From Streptomyces albus subsp. albus (lineage in GTDB: Bacteria; Actinomycetota; Actinomycetes; Streptomycetales; Streptomycetaceae): a stretch of DNA of 64,000 nt. Below the pieces are notes generated by a model. It saw nothing but the letters and a program-made list of their open reading frames with translations. It was not told where the DNA came from and did no database searches. Below, in pieces: positions 35,546 through 44,713 of this stretch; the first letter of the stretch is position 1, and the number at the start of each line of letters is the position of its first letter. The stretch spans positions 124,001-188,000 of the forward strand of contig NZ_JOID01000015.1 in the NCBI RefSeq assembly GCF_000719865.1. The letters are read 5' to 3'. The position numbers and the translations under genes were made by a program.

Positions 35546-37651
35546 TTGAGCCGTGAATCTGACACCACGTCCTCCGGGCCCCAGGGTCACGGCGGGGCCG
35601 CGTCGTACCCCTCGGGCACCCCGCCCTACGGGACGCGCCGCTATCCGTCGCTGCACCCCCCGCAGGACGCGCCGGACGCACCCGAGGCGGCCGACGCCGG
35701 GCAGCCCTCCGAGCCGGATGAGCAGCCGAGGACCGAGACGACGCTGACCACCCGGATCAGAATCAACATCCCCGGGTCCCGGCCGATCCCCCCGGTCGTC
35801 ATGCGCAAGCCCGTCGAGGACCGGTCGTCCGGGATCAAGCCCGGCGTGCCGGGCCAGGCCAAGCCCGCCGGTGAGCGGCAGCCCTCCGCTTCCGCCTCCG
35901 CCTCCGCGGCGGGCGGCGGGCAGGAGGAGCCGAAGAAGAACCCGGCGGCGCCCGGTGGCGGCCAGGGCGGCGGCGAGCGGGCGAGCGACTGGTTCGCGCC
36001 CCGCAAGACCCCGACCCCCACCTCGGGCACCCCGATTCCGGGGGGCCCGGCCTCGGGCGGTGCCGGCGGCCCGGGCGGTTCCGGTCCGGGCGGCGGCGCG
36101 AGCGGTACGGCGCCCGGCGGTCCCGCTGCCCCCGGCGGTCCCGCGGCGCCCGGAGGACGGCCCGCCGCCGGTGGCCCGCCTCCCGGCCGGGACGCCGATC
36201 CCACCTCCACCCCGGCCTACGGCACCCGCGTCGGCCCGGCCCCCGGCCCCAACGGGCCGACCGGCGGCCCCGCCGAGGGCGACATGCCGCTGCTGCCACC
36301 GGCCTTCCGGCAGCAGCCGGGCGGCCAGGGCGGCCAGGGTGTTCCGGGCGGCCAGGGCGGCCAGGGCGGCCAGGGCGGCCCGGGGGCACCGGCGGGCAAG
36401 GACGGCGCGCAGCGCTCCGGGCCGCCGTCCCCCGCGTACGGCGGCGGCTTCCCGCCCCCCGCCGCGCCCGGACCGATGCAGGACCCGGCCGCGCCCCCGC
36501 CCTTCGGCGGCGACCACGGCTTCGCGCCGGACCCCTTCGGCGGGCCGGGGGATCGGGTCTCCAGCGACACGCTGGTCAGCGGTATCCAGGCGGTGCCGCC
36601 GGCCGGTGAGTCCCCCTTCCCGACCCTGCCCGCGGACGACGCCGGGGCCCCCCGCCCGCCGGCGCCGCCCGGCGCCGGCTCCCCGGCGCCCGCCGCGCGG
36701 AAGAAGGGCCGGTCCAAGCTCGTCCTGGCCGCCGCCGGGGTCGTCGCTGCGCTCGGCGTCGCCTACGCGGCCGGGCTGCTGCTCGACCACGCCGAGGTCC
36801 CGAAGGGCACCACCGTCGCCGGAGTCGACATCGGCGGCATCTCCCGGCAGGAGGCCGAAGACCGGCTCGACCAGGGGCTCGGCCGGCGCGTCGACGCCCC
36901 GCTGACCGTCCGCGTGGCCGGGGAGCAGCACGAACTCAAGCCCTCCGTGGTCGGCTTGGACGTCGATATCGAGGCCAGCGTCCGGCAGGCGGCCGGGCGC
37001 GACTACAACCCGGTCTCCGTGATCGGTTCGCTCTTCGGCGGCTCCCGTGAGGCCGAGCCCGAGATCGTCACGGACCGGGAGAAGCTGCGCGCCGCGCTGG
37101 ACTCGCTGGCCGGGGAGGGCGGCGCCGAGCAGGACGGCATGATCCGGTTCGAGGCGGGCAAGGCCGTGCCCGTCCCGGGCAAGCCGCACCGCGCCGTCGA
37201 CGTCAACAAGGGCGTCAGCGCGCTCTCCGAGGCCTACCGGAACCGCACCGAGACCGGCGCGAGCGCGGCCGTCGAACTGCCCAGCACCGTACGGCAGCCC
37301 GCCGTGAGCCAGGCGGAGATCGACAAGGCGATGAAGGAGTTCGCCGAGCCCGCGATGTCCGGGCTGGTCACCGTGCGGACGGACGCGGCGCGCACCATCT
37401 CCTTCAGCCCGGAGAACTCGCTGCCGAAGTTCCTCTCCATGAAGGCCGTCAACGGCAAGCTGGTGGACACCTACGACCTGAAGGTGCTCAAGTCCCTGTA
37501 CGGCGGGGTGTTCGACGGCGTCCTCATCGAGCGCGGCAACGGCTCGAAGACCCCGGTCGGCCCGCAGGACGTGGCCGGCGCGCTCCGCGAGGCGCTCCGG
37601 TCCACCGACCCGGCCGGGCGCACGGTCACCATCGACACCACCCCGGAGTAA
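35546..37651 (+). CDS. Membrane protein with putative peptidoglycan-binding YoaR/VanW-type domain
   Basis: About 701 aa from TTG 35546 (GGGAG site eight bases upstream; ATG 35423 lacks one). The first ~385 residues are disordered, Pro/Gly/Ala-rich, and presumably cytoplasmic. After a basic KKGRSK comes one transmembrane helix (LVLAAAGVVAALGVAYAAGLL), then the domain KGTTVAGVDIGGISRQEAED typical of the peptidoglycan-binding domain found N-terminal to VanW and YkuD proteins. It seems to contain two such units in tandem. No transpeptidase Cys motif is present. Likely a cell-wall-interacting protein. A 17-bp stem terminator follows. Confidence 0.8.
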   Translation: MSRESDTTSSGPQGHGGAASYPSGTPPYGTRRYPSLHPPQDAPDAPEAADAGQPSEPDEQPRTETTLTTRIRINIPGSRPIPPVVMRKPVEDRSSGIKPGVPGQAKPAGERQPSASASASAAGGGQEEPKKNPAAPGGGQGGGERASDWFAPRKTPTPTSGTPIPGGPASGGAGGPGGSGPGGGASGTAPGGPAAPGGPAAPGGRPAAGGPPPGRDADPTSTPAYGTRVGPAPGPNGPTGGPAEGDMPLLPPAFRQQPGGQGGQGVPGGQGGQGGQGGPGAPAGKDGAQRSGPPSPAYGGGFPPPAAPGPMQDPAAPPPFGGDHGFAPDPFGGPGDRVSSDTLVSGIQAVPPAGESPFPTLPADDAGAPRPPAPPGAGSPAPAARKKGRSKLVLAAAGVVAALGVAYAAGLLLDHAEVPKGTTVAGVDIGGISRQEAEDRLDQGLGRRVDAPLTVRVAGEQHELKPSVVGLDVDIEASVRQAAGRDYNPVSVIGSLFGGSREAEPEIVTDREKLRAALDSLAGEGGAEQDGMIRFEAGKAVPVPGKPHRAVDVNKGVSALSEAYRNRTETGASAAVELPSTVRQPAVSQAEIDKAMKEFAEPAMSGLVTVRTDAARTISFSPENSLPKFLSMKAVNGKLVDTYDLKVLKSLYGGVFDGVLIERGNGSKTPVGPQDVAGALREALRSTDPAGRTVTIDTTPE

Positions 37652-37666
37652 CGGGAACCGGTGTTT

Positions 37667-37705
37667 CCTCCGGCCCGGTGCGCGGCGCGCGCACCGGGCC
37701 GGAGG
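37667..37705 (+). terminator. Strong terminator after peptidoglycan-binding gene
   Basis: Perfect 17-bp stem (37667-37683 with 37689-37705), 5-nt loop, 15 bp past the stop. Confidence 0.85.
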
Positions 37706-37826
37706 CGTCTTCCGGGGGCGCCGGACGGGGTGCGGGGCCGCGCGGGGCAGCCGTCCGCCCGCGCCGCCGTCCGTCTGCCCGCCCGTCTGCCCACCCGCCC
37801 GGATCCCACGGGCCGCTTTTGGTGCG

Positions 37827-38726
37827 TCAGTTGAGCATCGCCCGGGCCGCGCGGGCCTGCTGCCGAACCTCCCGCGCCTCCTGGGGATCCACCGCCTCGG
37901 CCACCTCCGCGTAGGTCTCCAGCTCGGCCGCGCCGGTCAGGAAGTCACCGCGCCCGACGAGCAGGTGCCCGTGCTCCCGGCGCAGCCGCGCGGGATGGTG
38001 GGGCAGCAGCAGGGAGAGCTCGACCGCCCACAGCCGGACGTCGCCGCGCTCCGGCCGGGCGGCGGCCCAGGCCCGGATGTTGCCGAGGACGCGCCGGACG
38101 ATGTCCAGCGGCGCGGCCGGGGTGAGCATCGACGGGGTGAGCGGCTCCCCGGTCGCCTCCGACACCAGCAGCCCGGTGTCGGCCTCGCTCAGCAGCCGGC
38201 CGCCGTCGAAGGGGTCGGCCAGCACCCGGCCGTCCGCGCCCGTCCCGGCCGGGTCGCCGAAGCCGACGACGAAGTGACCGGGCAGGGCCACCCCGTACAC
38301 CGGAGCGCCGGCCCGCCGGGCCACCTCGATCCAGACGACGGACAGCAGGATCGGCAGCCCGCGCCGCCGCCGCAGCACCTCCGGCAGCAGTGAGGACTCC
38401 AGAGCGCCGTAGTCCTCCCGGGAGCCGCCGAATCCGCAGCGCCCGCCGAGCAGCGCGCCGACCGCGCGCGCCCAGCCCGCGGGGCCGCCGCCGGGCGCGT
38501 ACGGCAGCTCCCCGGCGAGCCGGTCCAGCTCGATCTGGGCCGCGTCGATGCCCTGCTCGCCCAGCGACGGATCGGCCTCCGCGGCGATCAGCAGGCACAG
38601 CAGGGCGAGGTCGGGCCGCTCCGCGCGGGCCTCGGCGGCGAACCGGCGCCGGATCTCCGCCCGGTCGCCGGCGCCGTCCGCGCCGCGGGAGTCGTGTGCG
38701 TCCGGGGTGTCCGGCCTGTCCGGCAT
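37827..38726 (-). CDS. Transglutaminase-like (SirB1-type) family protein
   Basis: 299 aa from ATG 38726. The N-terminal half is a helical domain (LALLCLLIAAEADPSLGEQG). The middle has the SirB1 signature RRRGLPILLSVVWIEVARRAG and GVALPGHFVVGF, with the histidine and DPF that mirror a transglutaminase active site; the expected cysteine of the classical enzyme is not evident at the usual place, as in most SirB1 proteins. The C-terminal part is TPR-like. It sits 15 bp after the GNAT gene on the same strand, so they form a two-gene operon. Biochemical role unknown. Confidence 0.82.
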   Translation of the reverse strand: MPDRPDTPDAHDSRGADGAGDRAEIRRRFAAEARAERPDLALLCLLIAAEADPSLGEQGIDAAQIELDRLAGELPYAPGGGPAGWARAVGALLGGRCGFGGSREDYGALESSLLPEVLRRRRGLPILLSVVWIEVARRAGAPVYGVALPGHFVVGFGDPAGTGADGRVLADPFDGGRLLSEADTGLLVSEATGEPLTPSMLTPAAPLDIVRRVLGNIRAWAAARPERGDVRLWAVELSLLLPHHPARLRREHGHLLVGRGDFLTGAAELETYAEVAEAVDPQEAREVRQQARAARAMLN

Positions 38727-38740
38727 GGGAGTCCTGTTCC

Positions 38741-39763
38741 TCAGTTGCCGCCGTCGTCCGGCGCGCGCCAGTGGTGATACGTGTGGTGGACGGCGAAGCC
38801 GAGCCGGTCGTAGAACGTGCGAGCGGGCCCGTTCTCCGTCTCGACCTGGAGGTACGCGGCCGAGGCGCCCTCCTCCAGGGCGCGGGCGGCGAGCGCGGCC
38901 ATCACGGCGGACGCCAGGCCCCGCCGCCGGTGCTCCGGGGCCGTCTCCACCGCCGAGAAACCCGCCCAGCGGCCGTCCACCACGCACCGTCCGATGGCCG
39001 CGGTGGCGGCCGCGTCCGGCTGCCCGTCCGCCGGGACGGCGGCGAACCAGACGGACGGCCCGCCGCACAGGACCCGCCGCACCTCCGGGGCGTCATCGGC
39101 GAACCGCCGGTAGCGCCGGAGCCAGGCGGCGTCGAGGGAGCGGGCCAGCCGCACGGGCCCCGCGGCGGCTCCGGCCTCCGCGACCGGGGCGAGCGCCGCG
39201 ATCCGCACCTCCGCGGAGACCTCCCGGATCCAGCCGCGGCCGGCGAGGGCGGCGGCCAGCTCCTCCTGGCCGTCCCCGGCGCCGGTGGTCACCTGGACGT
39301 ACGCGGGCAGGCCCCGCCCGGCGTACCACCGGACCACCCGGCGCAGCGCCTCGTCCAGCGGGACCCCCGGATCGCCCAGTGGCAGCACGGAGTTGGCGCG
39401 CCGGGTGAAGCCGCCCGAGGCCCGCAGGGTCCAGCCGCCCAGCGGCTCGCTCACGGCGGGCGGCCAGGCGCGGGCCGCGACCCGGCTCAGCTCGGCCGCG
39501 GAGGCGGCCGGGCCCCGCCGCCGGGCGGGCGCCGCCGGCACCACCTTTCCGGCGGCCAGCGCGGATTCCGGGATGCGGACGATCTCGCCGTTCCGGCGTG
39601 TGAGACACAGCACACCCCCGTCCCAGGATGTGAGCACACCGACCGCGTCGGTGAACCGCCCGCCCGGCGCTCCGGGCTCGCTCCACCGCCGCACCGATAC
39701 CCTTTTGCCCACGTCAGCGGCGGTGATCCGGACCGTGAGGCGTCCGCCGGTGGTGAAATCCAC
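38741..39763 (-). CDS. GNAT-family N-acetyltransferase, Rv0428c-like
   Basis: 340 aa, GTG start at 39763. An N-terminal SH3-like barrel of about 60 residues (VGKRVSVRRW…VGVLTSWDGGVLCL…IVRIPESAL) is followed by a tandem GNAT region. The C-terminal GNAT fold has the acetyl-CoA loop VETAPEHRRRGLASAVMAAL and a final YLQVETENGPARTFYDRLGF strand-helix. This barrel-plus-GNAT arrangement is what M. tuberculosis Rv0428c shows. Acceptor unknown. First gene of an operon with the transglutaminase-like gene; divergent from fdxA. Confidence 0.87.
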   Translation of the reverse strand: MDFTTGGRLTVRITAADVGKRVSVRRWSEPGAPGGRFTDAVGVLTSWDGGVLCLTRRNGEIVRIPESALAAGKVVPAAPARRRGPAASAAELSRVAARAWPPAVSEPLGGWTLRASGGFTRRANSVLPLGDPGVPLDEALRRVVRWYAGRGLPAYVQVTTGAGDGQEELAAALAGRGWIREVSAEVRIAALAPVAEAGAAAGPVRLARSLDAAWLRRYRRFADDAPEVRRVLCGGPSVWFAAVPADGQPDAAATAAIGRCVVDGRWAGFSAVETAPEHRRRGLASAVMAALAARALEEGASAAYLQVETENGPARTFYDRLGFAVHHTYHHWRAPDDGGN

Positions 39764-39902
39764 AGCTGTGCCCGCCCCTCCTGTTCGACTGGTGCCCCGG
39801 AACGGAGATACTAGTTGCGGGCATCGACGACGCCGCGCTCCCGCGCGCCATGCGGCGGAGACGACAACCGCTCCGCCCGCCCTACCGAGGAGGAACGACA
39901 GC

Positions 39903-40223
39903 GTGACCTACGTCATCGCGCAGCCTTGTGTCGACGTCAAGGACAAGGCGTGCATCGAGGAGTGCCCCGTCGACTGCATTTACGAGGGCTCCCGGTCCTT
40001 GTACATCCACCCCGACGAGTGCGTCGACTGCGGCGCCTGCGAGCCGGTCTGCCCGGTCGAGGCGATCTTCTACGAGGACGACACCCCGGAGGAGTGGAAG
40101 GACTACTACAAGGCGAACGTCGAGTTCTTCGACGAGCTGGGCTCGCCCGGCGGTGCCTCCAAGCTCGGCCTGATCGAGCGCGACCACCCGCTCATCGCCG
40201 CGCTCCCGCCGCAGAACCAGTAA
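39903..40223 (+). CDS. fdxA: 7Fe ferredoxin FdxA/FdxC type
   Basis: 106 aa from GTG 39903 with a GAGGAGGA site. CVDVKDKACIEECPVDCIYE (with the first ligand pair spaced for a [3Fe-4S] cluster) and CVDCGACEPVCPVEA ([4Fe-4S]) define a seven-iron ferredoxin. The long acidic C-terminus (DDTPEEWKDYY, FFDELG) is standard for actinobacteria. Electron carrier in the cytosol. Adjacent dapC repeats the M. tuberculosis fdxC-Rv1178 pairing. Confidence 0.95.
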   Translation: MTYVIAQPCVDVKDKACIEECPVDCIYEGSRSLYIHPDECVDCGACEPVCPVEAIFYEDDTPEEWKDYYKANVEFFDELGSPGGASKLGLIERDHPLIAALPPQNQ

Positions 40224-40248
40224 CCGGCGGAGCCGGACAGCGCGTCCC

Positions 40249-40279
40249 GGTCCCGTACGGCACTCCGCCGTACGGGACC
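40249..40279 (+). terminator. Hairpin between fdxA and dapC
   Basis: Perfect 13-bp stem (40249-40261 with 40267-40279) and a 5-nt loop. It may end most fdxA transcripts while letting some continue into dapC. Confidence 0.75.
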
Positions 40280-40371
40280 GCGGTCTTCGGGCGGGCGGCG
40301 GGACGCCGCCCCCGTCCCGTTCCGGACGCGCGCCCGAGCCGCAGCCCGGCCGCCCCGAACGCCCGAGAGAA

Positions 40372-41478
40372 GTGAGCACCGTGCCCGGAGTCTCCGACCG
40401 GCTTCCCGTCTTCCCCTGGGACCGCCTCGAACCGTACCGAGCGTCCGCCGCCGCGCACCCCGGCGGCTTGGTGGACCTGTCGGTCGGCACCCCCGTGGAT
40501 CCGGTCCCCGGGGTGATCCGCGAGGCGCTCACCGCCGCGGCGGACAGCCCCGGCTATCCGACCGTGTGGGGCACCGTCGCGCTCCGCGACGCCCTGGTGG
40601 GCTGGGTCGGACGGCGGCTCGGCGCGCGGGGCGTGGAGCACACCAACGTCCTGCCGGTCGTCGGCTCCAAGGAACTGGTGGCCTGGCTGCCCACCCAGCT
40701 CGGCCTGGGCCCGGGCGACCGCGTCGCCTTCCCGCGGCTGGCCTACCCGACGTACGAGGTCGGGGCGCGGCTCTCGGGCGCCGAACCCGTCGTCTACGAC
40801 GAGCCGGCGGAGGTCGCGCCGGAGGGCCTGCGCATCCTGTGGCTCAACTCCCCGTCGAACCCGACCGGCCGGGTCCTGTCCAAGGACGAGCTGCGCACCG
40901 CCGTGGCCTGGGCCCGGGAGCACGGCGTGCTGGTCGTCAGCGACGAGTGCTATCTGGAGCTGGGCTGGGAGGCCGACCCGGTCTCCGTGCTCCACCCGGA
41001 CGTGTGCGGCGGCAGCTTCGACGGCGTCGTCGCGGTGCACTCGCTCTCCAAGCGCTCCAACCTCGCCGGCTACCGGTCGGCGTTCATCGCCGGGGACGCG
41101 GCGGTGCTGGGCGAGCTGCTGAGGATCCGCAAGCACGGCGGGATGATGGTGCCCGCCCCGGTCCAGGCGGCGACGGTCGCGGCCCTCGCCGACGACGAGC
41201 ACGTGGCGGAGCAGCGCGCCCGGTACCTCGCGCGGCGCACGGCCCTGCGCGGTGCGCTGGAGGTGGCGGGTTTCCGGATCGAGCACAGCGAGGCGAGCCT
41301 CTACCTCTGGTCGACCCGCGACGAGCCCTGCTGGGACACCGTGGCCGACCTCGCCAAGCGGGGCATCCTGGTGGCCCCGGGCGACTTCTACGGCCCGGCC
41401 GGAGAACGCTTCGTCCGGGTGGCGCTGACGGCGAGCGACGAGCGCGTCGCGGCCGCCGTGGAACGCCTGCGCGGCTGA
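40372..41478 (+). CDS. dapC: Succinyldiaminopimelate transaminase
   Basis: Class I/II PLP aminotransferase of about 368 aa. It converts N-succinyl-2-amino-6-ketopimelate to N-succinyl-LL-diaminopimelate in lysine/peptidoglycan synthesis. LSVGTPVDPVP near the N-terminus, NSPSNPTGRVL, SDECYLELGW, the PLP lysine in HSLSKRSNLAGYR and the distal RVALTAS arginine are visible. GTG 40372 and GTG 40381 are both possible; the ribosome site GAGAGAAG is better spaced for 40381. dapE, the next enzyme of the same pathway, is 2 kb downstream. Confidence 0.93.
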   Translation: MSTVPGVSDRLPVFPWDRLEPYRASAAAHPGGLVDLSVGTPVDPVPGVIREALTAAADSPGYPTVWGTVALRDALVGWVGRRLGARGVEHTNVLPVVGSKELVAWLPTQLGLGPGDRVAFPRLAYPTYEVGARLSGAEPVVYDEPAEVAPEGLRILWLNSPSNPTGRVLSKDELRTAVAWAREHGVLVVSDECYLELGWEADPVSVLHPDVCGGSFDGVVAVHSLSKRSNLAGYRSAFIAGDAAVLGELLRIRKHGGMMVPAPVQAATVAALADDEHVAEQRARYLARRTALRGALEVAGFRIEHSEASLYLWSTRDEPCWDTVADLAKRGILVAPGDFYGPAGERFVRVALTASDERVAAAVERLRG

Positions 41479-41530
41479 CCGCCCTGCGGACGGCCGCCCC
41501 GCCGCAGGGCCGCCGGAACCGGAGAACGCC

Positions 41531-41567
41531 GGAACGCCCGGCCGGGGATGCCCCGGCCGGGCGTTCC
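41531..41567. terminator. Bidirectional terminator between dapC and the secreted protein gene
   Basis: Perfect 17-bp stem (41531-41547 with 41551-41567) and a 3-nt loop between convergent genes. Confidence 0.88.
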
Positions 41568-41639
41568 CGTCCGTACCGTTGACGGCCCGTGGGCCGCGGG
41601 GGAGTTCCGGCCGCCCCCGCCGGGGAGCGGCCGTCACCG

Positions 41640-42191
41640 TCAGACGCCCAGCCGCGCAGGCCCGTCCGCCGTCAGCGCGCGGGCCGTCTCCGCGGCTCCG
41701 GAGAGGTCGGGGGCCGTCTCCGGGGCGGCGGGCGTCCGGATGTCCTCGGTCGCCGGAATGCTCTCCGGCAGGGCCGGAAGGCCGCCCGGTGCGGCGAGAC
41801 CCCGCGCGGAATCCTGTACCGGCAGCGCGCCGGTGCGGGCGTCGGCGGCGCTCCCGGCGAGGGTTCCGGCGAGCTCCCCGGTGCCGGTGACGGTCCTCTC
41901 CACGGCCGGGGCACCGGTGCGGGGGGCCGGGCCGAGCAGTGCGCCGGCGGCCGGGAGGGGGCTCTCCGCGGTGGTTCCGGCGGCCTCGGGGGCCCCGGCC
42001 GGGGCCTGCCGCACGGTGCCGTCGAGGGTGTCCCCGAGGGACGCGCTGTCGAGGTTGCTCAACCCGCCGAGGCCGGTGGACTGGGGCGGGCCGCCGGCCT
42101 GCGCCGGGCCGGCCGCGCCGACGAGGGGAGCCGCGCCCGCTGCGACCAGCAGCGCGGCCCGGGCGATCCGACGCGTGAGGGGGAGGGACAT
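41640..42191 (-). CDS. Secreted hypothetical protein
   Basis: 183 aa. ATG 42191 follows an AGGAG site. A clear Sec signal peptide (RRIARAALLVAAGAAPLVGA) ends near PAQAGG. The mature part is Ala/Gly/Pro/Thr-rich, low complexity, with no cysteine and no domain I recognise. Such proteins are often database-labelled ATP-binding without reason; nothing here supports that. Possibly a small surface or matrix protein. Confidence 0.75.
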   Translation of the reverse strand: MSLPLTRRIARAALLVAAGAAPLVGAAGPAQAGGPPQSTGLGGLSNLDSASLGDTLDGTVRQAPAGAPEAAGTTAESPLPAAGALLGPAPRTGAPAVERTVTGTGELAGTLAGSAADARTGALPVQDSARGLAAPGGLPALPESIPATEDIRTPAAPETAPDLSGAAETARALTADGPARLGV

Positions 42192-42486
42192 GGTGCTCCT
42201 TTGGCGGGGAAAAGCTGATGATTCCAGGGGAGTTGTCCGCCGGGCGGACGCAGTGACTACCGCGTGAGGAGCGGGAAGGTTGCGGCGGGCCGGAGTAAAA
42301 GCTTGGCAATGCGCCGCGCTCCGGAAAGGCGGCGCGACGGCCTCGGGGCGGCGGCCGGGCACGGTGCGCGGAACCATCCGTGCCCAGGTCGCGCAAGGGG
42401 AGCGGGGGCGCGGAGGCCGTTCCCGGGCCCGGCCGCCGCCGTCCGCAGGGCCGCGGCCCGCTCCCTCCGCCGGGTGACCCGCCGTA
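42192..42486. other. Promoter region of secreted protein gene
   Basis: 295 bp between two same-strand genes. The portion near the secreted-protein start (42192-42310) is less GC-rich and probably contains its promoter; the rest is GC-rich spacer. No gene or clear hairpin noted. Confidence 0.4.
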
Positions 42487-43431
42487 CTACTGGACGGTGG
42501 TGATGACGACGGCTGCCGCGGCCCGCTTCCGCTCCTCCGCCGAGATGCCGGGCGTCTCCGGGCGCCAGTCGTTGCCGGAGTTCGAGGCGCTCCACACCCG
42601 GCCCGCGTAGGAGACCTGTGCGATGCGCAGCTCGCGGGAGTGGGCCACCGCCCAGTGGGCCAGCTCCCAGCCGCGCCGCTCCGGACCGCCCTGTTCCCTA
42701 TCCGGCACCGGAACGCTCACCACCGGACCGGACGGCCCGCTCTTCCCGGCCCCGCCGACCCGGCCGGCGCCCTCCGTCCCCGCCAGCACGTCCTTGCCGA
42801 AGTCCCGCCGGAGCTTCTCCTGCACCCGGACCGGGTCGCCCGGCTGCTCCTGCGCGCCCGGAGCGCAGCTCAGCGACGCCTCCGCGCGGCCGGTGAGCGC
42901 CGAGGTGAGCAGCGCGGCGTCCGGCTCGTGCTTGGCGTACGCCTGCGGGAACCCGCTGCGCTGCACCTCCTGGGCGGCCACGGTCAGCGGCAGCCGGGAG
43001 TAGCCGGGGACCTTCACCAGATGGTCGTAGAACGCCCCGGCCGAGTAGACCGGGTCCATGATCTGCTCGGGGGTGCCCCAGCCCTGGGTGGGCCGCTGCT
43101 GGAAGAGGCCGAGCGAATCCCGGTCGCCGTAGCGGATGTTGCGCAGCCCGGACTCCTGCATCGCGGTGGCCAGCGCGATGGTGACCGCCCGCTCCGGGAG
43201 CCGGCGGGCCGAGCCGACGGCCGCGATGGTGGCGGCGTTCACCGCCTGCTGGGGTTCGATCTCGTAGCGGTCGCCGTCCTGTCCGGCGGCCCTGACGACA
43301 CAGCGCGGGGAACCCGGTCCGGAGGTCTGGAAGTGCACCGCCAGATACCCGGCCAGGGCAACCAGCACGGTGCACGCCACGAGTGCGCGCACAAGACGCC
43401 GGCGGCGGACGGAAGTGGTTCGGCTGGACAC
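42487..43431 (-). CDS. Membrane-anchored lysozyme/lytic transglycosylase-like protein
   Basis: 314 aa from GTG 43431 (GTG 43440 possible). Basic N-terminus and a signal anchor (LVRALVACTVLVALAGYLAV), then a domain with AMQESGLRN, DSLGLFQQRPTQGWGT and YSAGAFYDHL, a pattern of the lysozyme-like fold with the catalytic glutamate in MQES. A second small domain at the C-terminus (AHWAVAHSRELRI…VWSASNSG) follows a Gly/Pro-rich linker. Streptomyces copies are often labelled heavy metal transporter; I see no transport feature. Likely acts on cell-wall glycan. Divergent from dapE. Confidence 0.78.
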   Translation of the reverse strand: MSSRTTSVRRRRLVRALVACTVLVALAGYLAVHFQTSGPGSPRCVVRAAGQDGDRYEIEPQQAVNAATIAAVGSARRLPERAVTIALATAMQESGLRNIRYGDRDSLGLFQQRPTQGWGTPEQIMDPVYSAGAFYDHLVKVPGYSRLPLTVAAQEVQRSGFPQAYAKHEPDAALLTSALTGRAEASLSCAPGAQEQPGDPVRVQEKLRRDFGKDVLAGTEGAGRVGGAGKSGPSGPVVSVPVPDREQGGPERRGWELAHWAVAHSRELRIAQVSYAGRVWSASNSGNDWRPETPGISAEERKRAAAAVVITTVQ

Positions 43432-43536
43432 GCCGCACACGGTACCGGGCGGCCGGGGAGACCGGGGCGCGTGCCCGGAAGGACGGGGTCCGGGCGCCCG
43501 GAGGGGCGTCCCCGCGGACGGGTTAGGGTCGCCGTC

Positions 43537-44616
43537 ATGGACCCACACGTGCTCGATCTGTCCCTGGACGCCGCCGCCCTCACCGCCGCCCTCGTGGACA
43601 TCCCGTCCGTCAGCGGCCGGGAGAAGCCGCTGGCCGACGCGGTCGAGACGGCGCTGCGCGCCCTGCCGCACCTCACCGTGGACCGCTACGGCAACAACGT
43701 CGTCGCCCGGACGCGGCTGGGGCGGGCGGAGCGGGTGGTGCTCGCCGGCCACCTCGACACCGTGCCCATCGCGGACAACGTGCCCTCCCGGCTGGACGAG
43801 GACGGCTACCTCTGGGGCTGCGGGACCTGCGACATGAAGTCCGGGCTCGCCGTGCAGCTGCGCGTCGCCGCCACGGTGCCGGCGCCCAACCGCGATCTGA
43901 CCTTCGTCTTCTACGACAACGAGGAGGTCGCCGCCGAGCTCAACGGCCTCGGCCATGTGGCCGAGGCCCACCCGGACTGGCTGGAGGGGGACTTCGCCGT
44001 CCTGCTGGAGCCCACGGACGGGCAGGTCGAGGGCGGCTGCCAGGGCACGCTCCGGGTCCATCTGCGCACCACCGGGGAGCGGGCGCACTCGGCCCGCGCC
44101 TGGATGGGCTCCAACGCCATCCACGCCGCCTCGCCGATCCTGAGCCGGCTGGCCTCGTACGAGCCGCGCCGGGTGGTCATCGACGGACTGGAGTACCGCG
44201 AGGGGCTGAACGCGGTGGGCATCGAGGGCGGGGTGGCCACCAACGTCATCCCGGACAACTGCACGGTCACCGTCAACTTCCGCTACGCGCCCGACCGTAC
44301 GGAGCAGGAGGCGGAACAGCACGTCCGGGAGGTCTTCGCGGACTGCGGCGTGGCCGAGTTCGTGATCGACGACCACACCGGCGGCGCCCTGCCCGGCCTC
44401 TCCCACCCCGCCGCGGCGGCGTTCATGGCGGCCGTCGGCGGCCGGGCGCTGCCCAAGTTCGGCTGGACCGACGTCTCCCGTTTCACGGCGCTGGGCGTGC
44501 CCGCCGTCAACTACGGCCCCGGGGCCCCGCTGCTGGCCCACAAGCGGGACGAACGCGTGCTCGCCTCGCTGATCAACCACTGCGAGGAACGGCTGTGCGC
44601 CTGGCTGACAGCCTGA
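43537..44616 (+). CDS. dapE: Succinyl-diaminopimelate desuccinylase
   Basis: M20 metallopeptidase-fold enzyme, 359 aa, hydrolysing N-succinyl-LL-DAP to LL-DAP in the lysine/peptidoglycan pathway. GHLDTVPIADN supplies zinc-binding His/Asp, WGCGTCDMKSG bridges the two metals, DNEEV has the general-base Glu, and a distal HKRDERV (His) completes the site. Dimerisation-domain region around GERAHSARAWMG. ATG 43537; frames further upstream run through the neighbouring gene's opposite strand and are rejected. Confidence 0.94.
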   Translation: MDPHVLDLSLDAAALTAALVDIPSVSGREKPLADAVETALRALPHLTVDRYGNNVVARTRLGRAERVVLAGHLDTVPIADNVPSRLDEDGYLWGCGTCDMKSGLAVQLRVAATVPAPNRDLTFVFYDNEEVAAELNGLGHVAEAHPDWLEGDFAVLLEPTDGQVEGGCQGTLRVHLRTTGERAHSARAWMGSNAIHAASPILSRLASYEPRRVVIDGLEYREGLNAVGIEGGVATNVIPDNCTVTVNFRYAPDRTEQEAEQHVREVFADCGVAEFVIDDHTGGALPGLSHPAAAAFMAAVGGRALPKFGWTDVSRFTALGVPAVNYGPGAPLLAHKRDERVLASLINHCEERLCAWLTA

Positions 44617-44713
44617 TGTGCCTTTGCGGCAACCTGCCGGGGCATACGCTGATCGGCGAAGATCCTCCCGTCGCCGGACGACGCGGGAGGCGGTGTTTCG
44701 GAAGGAGCGGCCC

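Noticed and set aside
39285..39902. Upstream in-frame extension of fdxA
   Set aside because: The extension is antisense to the GNAT gene; the GTG at 39903 has a strong ribosome site and gives the standard 106-aa length.
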